Below are positions 1-6,761 of a stretch of DNA of 8,991 nt, piece by piece. The notes under the pieces were generated by a model. It had not been told where the DNA came from and did not search any database. It saw only the letters and a list, made by a program, of their open reading frames with translations. The translations under genes were made by a program, and so were the position numbers. Every line of letters begins with the position of its first letter. The stretch's first letter is position 1. The stretch comes from an uncultured Eubacteriaceae bacterium (GTDB lineage: Bacteria > Bacillota > Clostridia > Lachnospirales > CAG-274): positions 1 to 8,991 of the forward strand of contig CALIRN010000046.1 of NCBI GenBank assembly GCA_938042265.1, in the 5' to 3' direction.

Positions 1-41
1 TCTAAGTGACAAGTTTTTATTATTTCACTTGTTTACCTAGA
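1..41. repeat. Imperfect inverted repeat at the left edge
   Basis: Arms 1-14 and 27-41 pair as TCTA/TAGA, GT/AC and ACAAGT/ACTTGT, with one mismatch (a5 against c37), a small internal loop around g8, and a 12-nt AT-rich loop. It could be the end of a terminator for a gene to the left, or part of a repeat. Neither strand shows a convincing U-tract, and the repeat begins at the first base, so its full extent cannot be seen. Confidence 0.3.
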
Positions 42-74
42 AGGGAGCATATCAATTTTTTAGTGCGACAGCCC

Positions 75-99
75 AAAACGTGTCAACTTTATTAACACG
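75..99 (-). terminator. Possible weak terminator of the signalling operon
   Basis: On the minus strand, about 40 nt after the kinase stop codon, CGTGTTAA and TTGACACG form an 8-bp stem around the loop TAAAG, followed by TTTT. One pair is G.U only in minus-strand RNA (it is C against A on the plus strand), which fits leftward transcription. The stem is AT-rich and the T run short, so it would be an inefficient Rho-independent terminator. The rest of 1-138 holds no gene that I can see. Confidence 0.4.
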
Positions 100-138
100 C
101 TGACCTTAAAAATTATAAATCTTCAAGGTATCTTTTAA

Positions 139-3100
139 TTACAAATATTTTTTTACAAGCTCCACCAGCAGCATATAATCATAATTATTTGCCGCATCCT
201 TTATCTTCTTAAGTGCAGCCTCGTCAAAATCATCATATGTATAGCCTGATAACTCAATAATTACATTTTCTATCTTTACCATATTAAACTCTTTTGCATA
301 CTGAACAAGCTTTTTTAAACTGTCCTTTGGCACAGTGACAAGATGAGGCTTAATCTTAACTTCTGTTTTGCTTTTATACTTGTTAATATAGTACTGGGCA
401 TATTTTATAACGTTTTCCATCTCAGTAAAAAACGGATTTAACCTATCATCAATTTTATCCATCTGTTTTGTTTTGCCCAGTTTTTCAAGCTCTGCCGCAA
501 GCTCGGAAAGCCTGTCAGCCCTTACGCCTGCGGACGCGCCCTTAATAGCATGTGCATATATTACAAACAGGGCTATATCTCCGTTTTTTATAATATTTAT
601 AAGCTCACCTTTGCGCCTTTTCATATCCTCAAGATAGGTATCAAGCACATTAACATAGGTAGACTCCTGACCACCCATTTGCTGAATGCCTGCTTCAACA
701 TCAATATACCCGTCAATGGTTCTCCTTGCCCTTGTGGCAAGCTTTCCCGTCACCTGCAATGCACGTTGGAGTACGGCGGAGCTGTTGTTAAGGTAATTCT
801 CCAAAACAACCTCAAGCTTTTTAACATTAACAGGCTTTGCTATATAGTCGCTAAAACCCTCCTTGAGCAGCTTTGCCTTTGTACTACTTTCAATACTTGC
901 AGTAAGAGCGATAATCGGCAGCTTTTTATACCTTTCATCATTAAAGCCTCTTATAACAGATGTTGCCTCCGCACCATCCATTTCAGGCATCATATAATCC
1001 ATAAATACCAAATCATAATCCGTCTGTTTTATTTTATCAATAGCCTCCTGACCGCCTGAGGCAGTATCGATAGTCATTTTATACTGGGACAATAAGCCTT
1101 TTGCCACTGCCAGATTGGTAATATTATCATCAACAATTAAAATATTTGCATTGTAAGCAGGCAGAATATCACCTGTCATATTGGTATTTTCACCATAGGT
1201 ATGCTGCTCATGATTATTTATTAAATCAGCAAGCTGTAAGGATACCAGAGGCAAATAAATCTGTCTTACATTTTGCATATTGTCATTCAAAAACTCACCA
1301 ATCTCCATTATTGCCACCATTTCAGGCTTTTTGTCACAAATTGGTGATTTTGAAATAACATTATAGTACCTCTTTCTGAAAAGCAGCAGGTTGGCAGAAG
1401 AATATCTGTCAATTTTATTAATATCATTACAAACCGAATACTTTAATCCCAGCGACTTTAAAATATTTCTGATATTATCAAGTATAACCTCATCCTCATC
1501 ATAAATAAGAATATAGGTTTCATCACTTTTCTCAATGGCGGCAGTAGCCTCATACTGCTTAACCTTGTTTTTAAACGTAAACTTAAAGCATGAGCCAACA
1601 CCATATTTACTCTCAACCTCTATATTACCACCCATTTTCTGAGCCAGATTTTTGCTTATGGCAAGGCCCAAACCTGTGCCTGTAACGTACTTGTTGCGCT
1701 TTGTGTCCAACTGTGTAAAATCATTAAAAAGAAGCTGCAAGTCACTTTCCTTCATACCTATACCGGTATCCCTGACACTTATGCTTATAGTTGTTTCACC
1801 GTTTTCTATTAAATCCCAGTCCACTATTAAATGGATATATCCCTCATTGGTGTACTTCACCGCATTGCTTAGCAGATTAATCAAAATCTGTCTTATTCTT
1901 ACATCATCACCAATCAGTCTTACCGGTATACTTGGGTTTATCTCAGTCAAAAGCTTAACGCTGCTGTCATTAAGCCTAACTGCAATAACATTTACAACCT
2001 CCGAAATAAGCTCCGGAAAATAATATTCATCATTGATTATTTCAAACTTACCCGACTCAATCTTTGAAAAATCCAAAATATCATTTATAAGCGACATTAA
2101 AACCGCTGCCGCATTATGTATAACCGATACATCATTGCGGATTTGTATTGAAATATCCCTGCACAGGAGGATTTCACTCATACCTATTACGGCATTCATA
2201 GGTGTACGTATTTCGTGGCTCATATTGGCAAGAAAATTACTCTTAACCTTTGACGCCTCCTCTGCTTTAAGCTTATTTTTATAAGCAGTCCAATTTACAA
2301 TAAATATAATAACCAAAAGCACAAGCCATATTAATATATTGACTAAAACAAAAAATACAAATCCATTATAAATATCAGCATTAGGCACAAAAATTAAAAA
2401 CGACATTTCAGAATTAACGTTTGAATAATAAATATGCCCCTTTAAACCGTCTATTTTTAATCCCTTTTTATTCCAATATCTGTCCGAGACATCAAATAAT
2501 GAGTCAATTACAGTGCTATCCTCTATAACAGAACGAATATTGCTGCCGATTAGCTCCTCATCATAACTGTCCCTGATTACTCCGTCTTTATTTATAAGAT
2601 AGCATCTTATGCCCGTATAATCCTCAGTAATATTATACTTATTTGTTATAATAGCATTGGTAATACATTCCGTTGATATGACGGCATCACCATAGTCCTT
2701 TGTAACGGTAATTGCTGCACTAATGCTGTCACCTTCAGCCTTGTATTCAACGCCGGTATTCAACGGCTCGCCGTTATAGTCCATAGCCCGTTCAAAACCC
2801 AGATGCCCTACATTGTACTTTACCCCATCCCGTATTATAACGGAACCGGAAATATATTTGTCATTTTCGGCAAACTGCTGAAAAACCTGCAAAACCTTGT
2901 CATTATCTGCTCCTAAAGCAGCATACAGCTCATCATCGGCAATCGTACAGACATTAATCTTTTCGGATAAAGCCTCTCCTGCCGCAAAAAGAGCCGCTGA
3001 ATAAGCCCTATTATAGCTGTTTACCAGCAGCTTTGACATAATAAGATTACTGCTTAAAGAAAACACTACAAATACCCCAAAAACCACTGTGCTTAAAGCC

Positions 3101-3144
3101 GCAAATTTTTTATGCTCACGGATATGTTCAATTAATCCCCTCAT
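139..3144 (-). CDS. Membrane hybrid sensor histidine kinase with receiver and HPt domains
   Basis: A 1001-residue BarA-type hybrid kinase. A membrane helix (about 14-36) and a second (about 260-284) enclose an extracytoplasmic sensor (40-259) whose distal part, with YLINKDGVI at 182-190 and LIGSNI at 198-203, resembles Cache domains. A short linker leads to the HisKA H-box SHEIRTP (309-315, phosphoacceptor H310). The ATPase domain has an N-box (N427), DTGIGM (459-464), LFNDF (472-476) and GTGLGLAI (489-496). Residues 541-645 look like a receiver that has lost its Asp. The true receiver (666-785) has D672/D673, D716, T748 and K770. An HPt domain carries H865 in AHAIKG. A helical tail (about 935-1001) is unassigned. 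The ATG follows GGAGG by 6 nt. The gene lies 55 nt after the response regulator gene, its likely partner. The input signal cannot be read from the sequence. Confidence 0.95.
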   Translation of the reverse strand: MRGLIEHIREHKKFAALSTVVFGVFVVFSLSSNLIMSKLLVNSYNRAYSAALFAAGEALSEKINVCTIADDELYAALGADNDKVLQVFQQFAENDKYISGSVIIRDGVKYNVGHLGFERAMDYNGEPLNTGVEYKAEGDSISAAITVTKDYGDAVISTECITNAIITNKYNITEDYTGIRCYLINKDGVIRDSYDEELIGSNIRSVIEDSTVIDSLFDVSDRYWNKKGLKIDGLKGHIYYSNVNSEMSFLIFVPNADIYNGFVFFVLVNILIWLVLLVIIFIVNWTAYKNKLKAEEASKVKSNFLANMSHEIRTPMNAVIGMSEILLCRDISIQIRNDVSVIHNAAAVLMSLINDILDFSKIESGKFEIINDEYYFPELISEVVNVIAVRLNDSSVKLLTEINPSIPVRLIGDDVRIRQILINLLSNAVKYTNEGYIHLIVDWDLIENGETTISISVRDTGIGMKESDLQLLFNDFTQLDTKRNKYVTGTGLGLAISKNLAQKMGGNIEVESKYGVGSCFKFTFKNKVKQYEATAAIEKSDETYILIYDEDEVILDNIRNILKSLGLKYSVCNDINKIDRYSSANLLLFRKRYYNVISKSPICDKKPEMVAIMEIGEFLNDNMQNVRQIYLPLVSLQLADLINNHEQHTYGENTNMTGDILPAYNANILIVDDNITNLAVAKGLLSQYKMTIDTASGGQEAIDKIKQTDYDLVFMDYMMPEMDGAEATSVIRGFNDERYKKLPIIALTASIESSTKAKLLKEGFSDYIAKPVNVKKLEVVLENYLNNSSAVLQRALQVTGKLATRARRTIDGYIDVEAGIQQMGGQESTYVNVLDTYLEDMKRRKGELINIIKNGDIALFVIYAHAIKGASAGVRADRLSELAAELEKLGKTKQMDKIDDRLNPFFTEMENVIKYAQYYINKYKSKTEVKIKPHLVTVPKDSLKKLVQYAKEFNMVKIENVIIELSGYTYDDFDEAALKKIKDAANNYDYMLLVELVKKYL

Positions 3145-3199
3145 ATTATCCCTCCAGATTTATGAAACCATTGATTAATTAAGCCTTCTAACCGATATT

Positions 3200-5227
3200 T
3201 TATTTAGCTCCTATGGGCTGCACATCATAACGCAGCTCAACAGGCAAATCCCCTTTTGAAGCATAAAACTTAGTTTTTATACGCTCCGCTACAACCTCTC
3301 CAAAGTTTATATTTACATTCATAAGTATCACAACATACTGACTGCTTGAAAAGCTGGTAAAAACATCGCCCCTTCTCACGTTTTCACAAACAGCCTTGCT
3401 GAAAATATCGCTCGCTTTTTTAAGGGACAGTACATCAGGCATTTCTCCGCGGGAGTCGGACATAGTGAAAAGAACAAGCTCTACATTCTGCTGAGTTCTT
3501 GCAATACATCTTTCAATAAAATGGTAAATATTTTTAAAATTTCCGTACTCAACCTTAAGAACTCCTTCATTCTCCCTATCGCCAAACATATTTTTTATAA
3601 ACTCCAGGTCGGCAACAGTAGTGCATTGGTTCCCTTCAGAGCTGAGTACTTCATCAACATCACTGTAAAAATGAGAGCCTCCCTTACCGTTTTGCTTTAC
3701 ATAATAAAGCGCTTTGTCAGAGTTATTGTAAAGCTCGGTAAAGTTGTTTCCGTCATTCGGCGCAAGAGCAATACCTATTGAGGCAGAAAAATCAAAGCCG
3801 TTAATCAGTATCTCATTTTTAATGTTTTGAATTATTTTATCCGCCTTTGCCTTAGGATTTATGGCTCCCGGCTTACCCTTGCTGAATACTATAAATTCAT
3901 CACCGCCTATACGGCATAATATATCGTCTTCATTGGAATTTTTTCTGATAACATCGGCAAATTTAACCAGCACCTCATCACCCTTAATATGTCCGAAAAG
4001 GTCGTTAATCTGCTTAAAATTATCCATATCTATCATATACATTACACCGCTGCCGCCGTCACGCTCCAGATATTCATTAACTGCAGACTCTGTATATTTT
4101 CTGTCCCAAAGGCCTGTAAGAGCATCCTTCTGAGCCTCTATTTTGATTTCATCGGTATACTCGCTTATAACTCTGTGCAAAATAGCATTGCCAAACTGAG
4201 TCATATCAGACTCATAATTATTTACCATACTCTTAAGCTCATAGCCGCTGTCAATCATATCAACAACAATGTCTGTTATCTGCGGGTCAAAAGCCTTGCC
4301 CCTCTCTTTAACAAACAGCTTTTTAGCCTCTTCATCAGTCAAAGGCTTTCTGTAGCTTTTAAAGGATTTCATATTATCATAGGCATTGGCAACCGATATA
4401 ATTCTTGCAGTCAGCGGAATGTCCTCACCCTTTAGTCCGCTTACATTGCCTGCGCCATCATACCTTTCATGATGGTACATTGCACCGTCTGAAATATTTT
4501 CAAAAATGGTAAACTCCTTAAGTAAGTCAGCACCAACGGAGCAATGCTTGAACATAATCTCACGCTCCTCCGCGTTAAGCTCCGTTTCAAACTTTGACAG
4601 CCCGTCAAAGGGAGAAATAAGCTTACCCACATCATGTAGCAGAGATATGTAATATATATTATAAACCTCACTGTCTGACAGACCCATACGCTTTGCAATT
4701 TCCTCCGCATAGCCCGCTACACGCACGGAATGTCCCTTTGTATAGATGTTTTTATTATCAATAATATCTGCCACACAGGAAATGACCTGAAGGGTTGCAA
4801 TTTCAAGCTGCCTGGTTTTTTTATTTACCTGTGCTTCAAGCTTCTTTCTGAGGCTGTCCAGCTCAATAATAGCCTCAATACGGTATATCATAATTTCAGG
4901 CACAAAGGGCTTCCTTATAAAGTCCAAAGCACCAAGCCTGAACCCTTCCTTTTCAGTTTCCACATTTGAATCAACGGTCAGAAAAATAACAGGGATTTTT
5001 TCTGTTTTAGGATTAGCTTTAATCTGCATAATTGTCTCAAAGCCGTCCATATCAGGCATAATTACATCCAGCAAAATTAAATCGGGAGTATTGGACATAA
5101 GATAATCCAACGCCATCCTTCCAGATTTAACCAGGGCAAGTGTATACTTATCCTTCAGTACCTCTTCGGCATTTTTTAAGTTAGATATGGAATCATCTAC
5201 AACAAGTATAACCTTTTTGTCCGACAT
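3200..5227 (-). CDS. Response regulator: REC, HD-GYP-like, GGDEF and degenerate GGDEF (cyclic di-GMP turnover)
   Basis: A 675-residue cytoplasmic regulator. REC (4-120) has D11/D12, phosphoacceptor D54, T84 and K106-P107. A linker helix leads to an HD-GYP-like domain (about 145-330) with H166, H198-D199, K202, H227 and HHERYDG (252-258). The GYP residues are GNV, and the usual metal-ligand Asp of the VAD motif is N281, so phosphodiesterase activity is doubtful. GGDEF (365-522) has DALTGL (368-373), D400, N408-D409 and an intact GGDEF (441-445), so diguanylate cyclase activity is likely. Its inhibitory-site Arg is N432. Residues 540-672 look like a second GGDEF fold with SSSQY (627-631) at the signature. 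I chose ATG 5227 because AGGAGG lies 9 nt upstream; a start at 5344 would lie upstream of the likely promoter. First gene of the operon with the hybrid kinase, whose HPt probably phosphorylates D54. Confidence 0.93.
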   Translation of the reverse strand: MSDKKVILVVDDSISNLKNAEEVLKDKYTLALVKSGRMALDYLMSNTPDLILLDVIMPDMDGFETIMQIKANPKTEKIPVIFLTVDSNVETEKEGFRLGALDFIRKPFVPEIMIYRIEAIIELDSLRKKLEAQVNKKTRQLEIATLQVISCVADIIDNKNIYTKGHSVRVAGYAEEIAKRMGLSDSEVYNIYYISLLHDVGKLISPFDGLSKFETELNAEEREIMFKHCSVGADLLKEFTIFENISDGAMYHHERYDGAGNVSGLKGEDIPLTARIISVANAYDNMKSFKSYRKPLTDEEAKKLFVKERGKAFDPQITDIVVDMIDSGYELKSMVNNYESDMTQFGNAILHRVISEYTDEIKIEAQKDALTGLWDRKYTESAVNEYLERDGGSGVMYMIDMDNFKQINDLFGHIKGDEVLVKFADVIRKNSNEDDILCRIGGDEFIVFSKGKPGAINPKAKADKIIQNIKNEILINGFDFSASIGIALAPNDGNNFTELYNNSDKALYYVKQNGKGGSHFYSDVDEVLSSEGNQCTTVADLEFIKNMFGDRENEGVLKVEYGNFKNIYHFIERCIARTQQNVELVLFTMSDSRGEMPDVLSLKKASDIFSKAVCENVRRGDVFTSFSSSQYVVILMNVNINFGEVVAERIKTKFYASKGDLPVELRYDVQPIGAK

Positions 5228-5236
5228 CAAAAAATT

Positions 5237-5242
5237 CCTCCT
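5237..5242 (-). promoter_or_regulatory. Ribosome binding site fixing the response regulator start
   Basis: AGGAGG on the minus strand lies 9 nt before ATG 5227. It separates the real start (MSDKKVILVVDD, the normal first strand of a receiver) from an in-frame upstream ATG at 5344 that would add 39 unrelated residues. Confidence 0.88.
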
Positions 5243-5248
5243 GCTCCG

Positions 5249-5266
5249 AAAATTAATGTTAATTTT
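5249..5266. repeat. 18-bp palindrome in the operon leader
   Basis: AAAATTAATGTTAATTTT is a perfect 8+8 inverted repeat with a 2-bp centre. It lies between the inferred promoter and the ribosome binding site of the response regulator, about 7 nt upstream of the AGGAGG. It could be a repressor operator. As RNA it is a weak A-U hairpin. No protein is assigned. Confidence 0.45.
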
Positions 5267-5312
5267 ATCATACCATATCAGCAAAGCTAAAGTCCTAAAC
5301 ACGTATGTTTTT

Positions 5313-5341
5313 ATTATACCACATATTTCTCTTAGTTTAAA
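5313..5341 (-). promoter_or_regulatory. Promoter of the signalling operon
   Basis: On the minus strand, TATAAT (5318-5313) is a perfect -10 box preceded by TGG, making an extended -10 (TGnTATAAT). TTTAAA (5341-5336) sits 17 nt upstream as a 4/6 -35 box. Transcription would start near 5306, giving a leader of about 80 nt before ATG 5227. This looks like a vegetative sigma-A promoter. Confidence 0.65.
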
Positions 5342-5392
5342 CAATAAATTAAGTATTTTGTTGACATTTTTACAATATTATTATAAACTAAG
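5331..5392. repeat. Inverted repeat with one arm on each divergent promoter
   Basis: TTTAAACTAAG on the minus strand (5341-5331) and TATAAACTAAG on the plus strand (5382-5392) match at 10 of 11 positions. Their centres are 51 bp apart, close to five helical turns. One arm covers the -35 of the leftward operon, the other the -10 of the rightward gene. This fits a shared operator, though the region is AT-rich and chance cannot be excluded. Confidence 0.4.
5361..5389 (+). promoter_or_regulatory. Promoter of the SGNH-like gene
   Basis: TTGACA (5361-5366) is a perfect -35 box. The -10 is either TAAACT (5384-5389, 17-nt spacing, 4/6) or TATAAA (5382-5387, 15-nt spacing, 5/6). Transcription would start near 5396, leaving a leader of about 120 nt before TTG 5515. 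Confidence 0.6.
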
Positions 5393-5417
5393 CTAGGAAT
5401 TACCGATTAATCCACAG

Positions 5418-5506
5418 TATTCCGTAAAGATATCGGAGTTAGTTAGGTTTTACAGATTATTTAGGAGTATTTTTGTATCCCCTCTATTCCGTAAACCATT
5501 TCGGAG
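5418..5506 (+). repeat. Two copies of a TTCCGTAAA / TCGGAG element in the leader
   Basis: Copies lie at 5418-5438 and 5485-5506. Each starts TATTCCGTAAA and ends TCGGAG, with a variable 4-5 nt centre, and they sit 67 nt apart. In each, TCCG can pair with CGGA to make a small hairpin. The second copy contains the ribosome binding site of the SGNH-like gene, and upstream CCTC (5481-5484) can also pair with GAGG (5504-5507). Both pairings would mask the site, so translational control or protein binding is possible. Confidence 0.5.
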
Positions 5507-5507
5507 G
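5503..5507 (+). promoter_or_regulatory. Ribosome binding site favouring TTG 5515 as start
   Basis: GGAGG lies 7 nt before TTG 5515. A weaker AGGAG (5463-5467) lies 5 nt before an in-frame TTG at 5473, which would add 14 residues (MYPLYSVNHFGGVF) encoded within the leader repeat. I favour 5515: its site is stronger, and those 14 codons come from a sequence that also occurs untranslated upstream. Confidence 0.65.
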
Positions 5508-5514
5508 TGTCTTT

Positions 5515-6633
5515 TTGAAAAAGCCAAAACAAATCAATAATATTGATATAGATTCTCAAAAAGAAAAAAATTTGCTGTATACTCAAAACAGGACATTAAT
5601 TATTGAACGGCGCATTATAGCCGCACTTATTATTTTTCTTATCCTGCTAATGGGCTTTATTGCGGCATACAGGATATTGGGCATATCTGAGCAAAGCCGT
5701 TACAGCCTGAGAGAGGACAGCCTTAACAGCAAATATCTTGACAATAAAAGGGTACCCTCTTCCACGGAAAATGAAGATGACGGTAATGTCGAGGCTGCCT
5801 TTGATTACAGCAAATCTATTATATGCTGGGGAGATTCCTTCTCCGATAATACGGCAAACAGTACAAATTTTTATACCTATTACCTTTCCGAGCGGCTTAC
5901 TCAGGTTGGGGCTGATATTGACAGCGTTTTCTCCTCGGGTCTTGAGGGCGATGCTGTACCCGTAATAGCCGCAAAGCAGGGCGGCATACCCATGCAGGTA
6001 CAGCCCTTTACTATCCCTGCCGGAACAAGCAGTGTGGAAATCAGCCTTAAAAGTATTCTCGGGGGAAATATTATTTTACAGAACAAGCTGAACTCGGGGC
6101 TTAATCCATGTACAATTGCAGGCGTTGAGGGCACAATAGACTACAGGAGCGGAAAGCTGTCCTTTACCAGGTCAGCACCTGGCAAGGAAATTAAGGTTAC
6201 TGCGCCTGCCACTGTTGTTACAAATGCCATGTCCAATATCAAAAATTATACCGCTGTATACTTCTTTGGCGGAGATTGCAGTAAATATACGCCTGATGAG
6301 CTTGTTTCCATGTATAAAAGCATGATTACCTTTAACGGAAATGATAAGTATGTTATCATTGGCTCAATAACAGGAGATGAGGAAACTCTTACACCATATG
6401 AAGAAGCTCTTACAAAGGAATTTAAAAATCACTATATAAACCTAAGAGAATATCTTACAGGCAATGTATTTAACGATTATGATATTAAAATAACCTCAAA
6501 TGATGCAAAAGCTCTGCACAAAGGCAGCGTTCCGCCCTCCTTTGTTCTTAACGGAAAGCGTCTTTCTGACCAGAGCAGCGAAATACTTGCCAATTTGCTT
6601 TTTGACAGATTATTACAGCTTGAGCTGATATAA
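5515..6633 (+). CDS. Membrane-anchored SGNH-hydrolase-like protein, catalytic blocks degenerate
   Basis: A 372-residue protein starting at TTG. A cytoplasmic lead (1-32) precedes one membrane helix (about 33-53), a low-complexity stalk rich in Ser, Asn, Glu and Asp (about 57-95), then an extracytoplasmic domain. WGDSFSDN (105-112) matches block I of SGNH/GDSL hydrolases, with S108 the nucleophile candidate. Between block I and the next block is a beta-rich insert (about 156-236) including IAGVEGTIDY and LSFTRSAPG. FFGGDCS (250-256) occupies the block III position, where GxND is usual. The C-terminal NGKRLSDQ (346-353) aligns with the usual DGxHL, leaving Asn and Arg at the catalytic Asp and His. 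It may be a binding protein or a divergent esterase acting on cell-wall or surface polysaccharide. It is transcribed divergently from the cyclic di-GMP operon. The SGNH fold is likely; the activity is unknown. Confidence 0.8.
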   Translation: MKKPKQINNIDIDSQKEKNLLYTQNRTLIIERRIIAALIIFLILLMGFIAAYRILGISEQSRYSLREDSLNSKYLDNKRVPSSTENEDDGNVEAAFDYSKSIICWGDSFSDNTANSTNFYTYYLSERLTQVGADIDSVFSSGLEGDAVPVIAAKQGGIPMQVQPFTIPAGTSSVEISLKSILGGNIILQNKLNSGLNPCTIAGVEGTIDYRSGKLSFTRSAPGKEIKVTAPATVVTNAMSNIKNYTAVYFFGGDCSKYTPDELVSMYKSMITFNGNDKYVIIGSITGDEETLTPYEEALTKEFKNHYINLREYLTGNVFNDYDIKITSNDAKALHKGSVPPSFVLNGKRLSDQSSEILANLLFDRLLQLELI

Positions 6634-6645
6634 ATTGATGTTTAA

Positions 6646-6716
6646 CTTACTGAGGAAAACCTTCACCACATTTCTTAATAAGCTAAACACTAATTTATAG
6701 CCTTACTGACAAAACC
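6646..6716 (+). repeat. Pair of CTTACTGA direct repeats between genes
   Basis: CTTACTGAGGAAAACC (6646-6661) and CTTACTGACAAAACC (6702-6716) share nearly all positions and are 56 bp apart, within the 128-nt gap after the SGNH-like gene. I see no convincing promoter or terminator in this gap, so the two flanking genes may be co-transcribed. The role of the repeats is unknown. Confidence 0.35.
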
Positions 6717-6761
6717 AATCGGGGGTCAATTCTGGCAATTATAACCAAAGGAGTAATTAAA

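Noticed and set aside
550..2284. Open frames antisense to the hybrid kinase gene
   Set aside because: They are out-of-frame shadows of a clearly coding gene, with no domain content or ribosome binding sites.
5228..5344. A 39-residue N-terminal extension of the response regulator from ATG 5344
   Set aside because: The ATG lies upstream of the likely promoter -10, has no good ribosome binding site, and the added residues are not part of a receiver fold. ATG 5227 has a perfect AGGAGG.
5390..5514. A cyclic di-GMP riboswitch in the leader of the SGNH-like gene
   Set aside because: The context is suggestive, but I could not find the conserved GEMM-type core or its tetraloop and receptor. The repeated TTCCGTAAA element is different.
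6700..6750. Promoter with CTGACA (6706-6711) and TATAAC (6740-6745)
   Set aside because: The spacing of 28 nt is far too long, and no better pair of boxes is visible.
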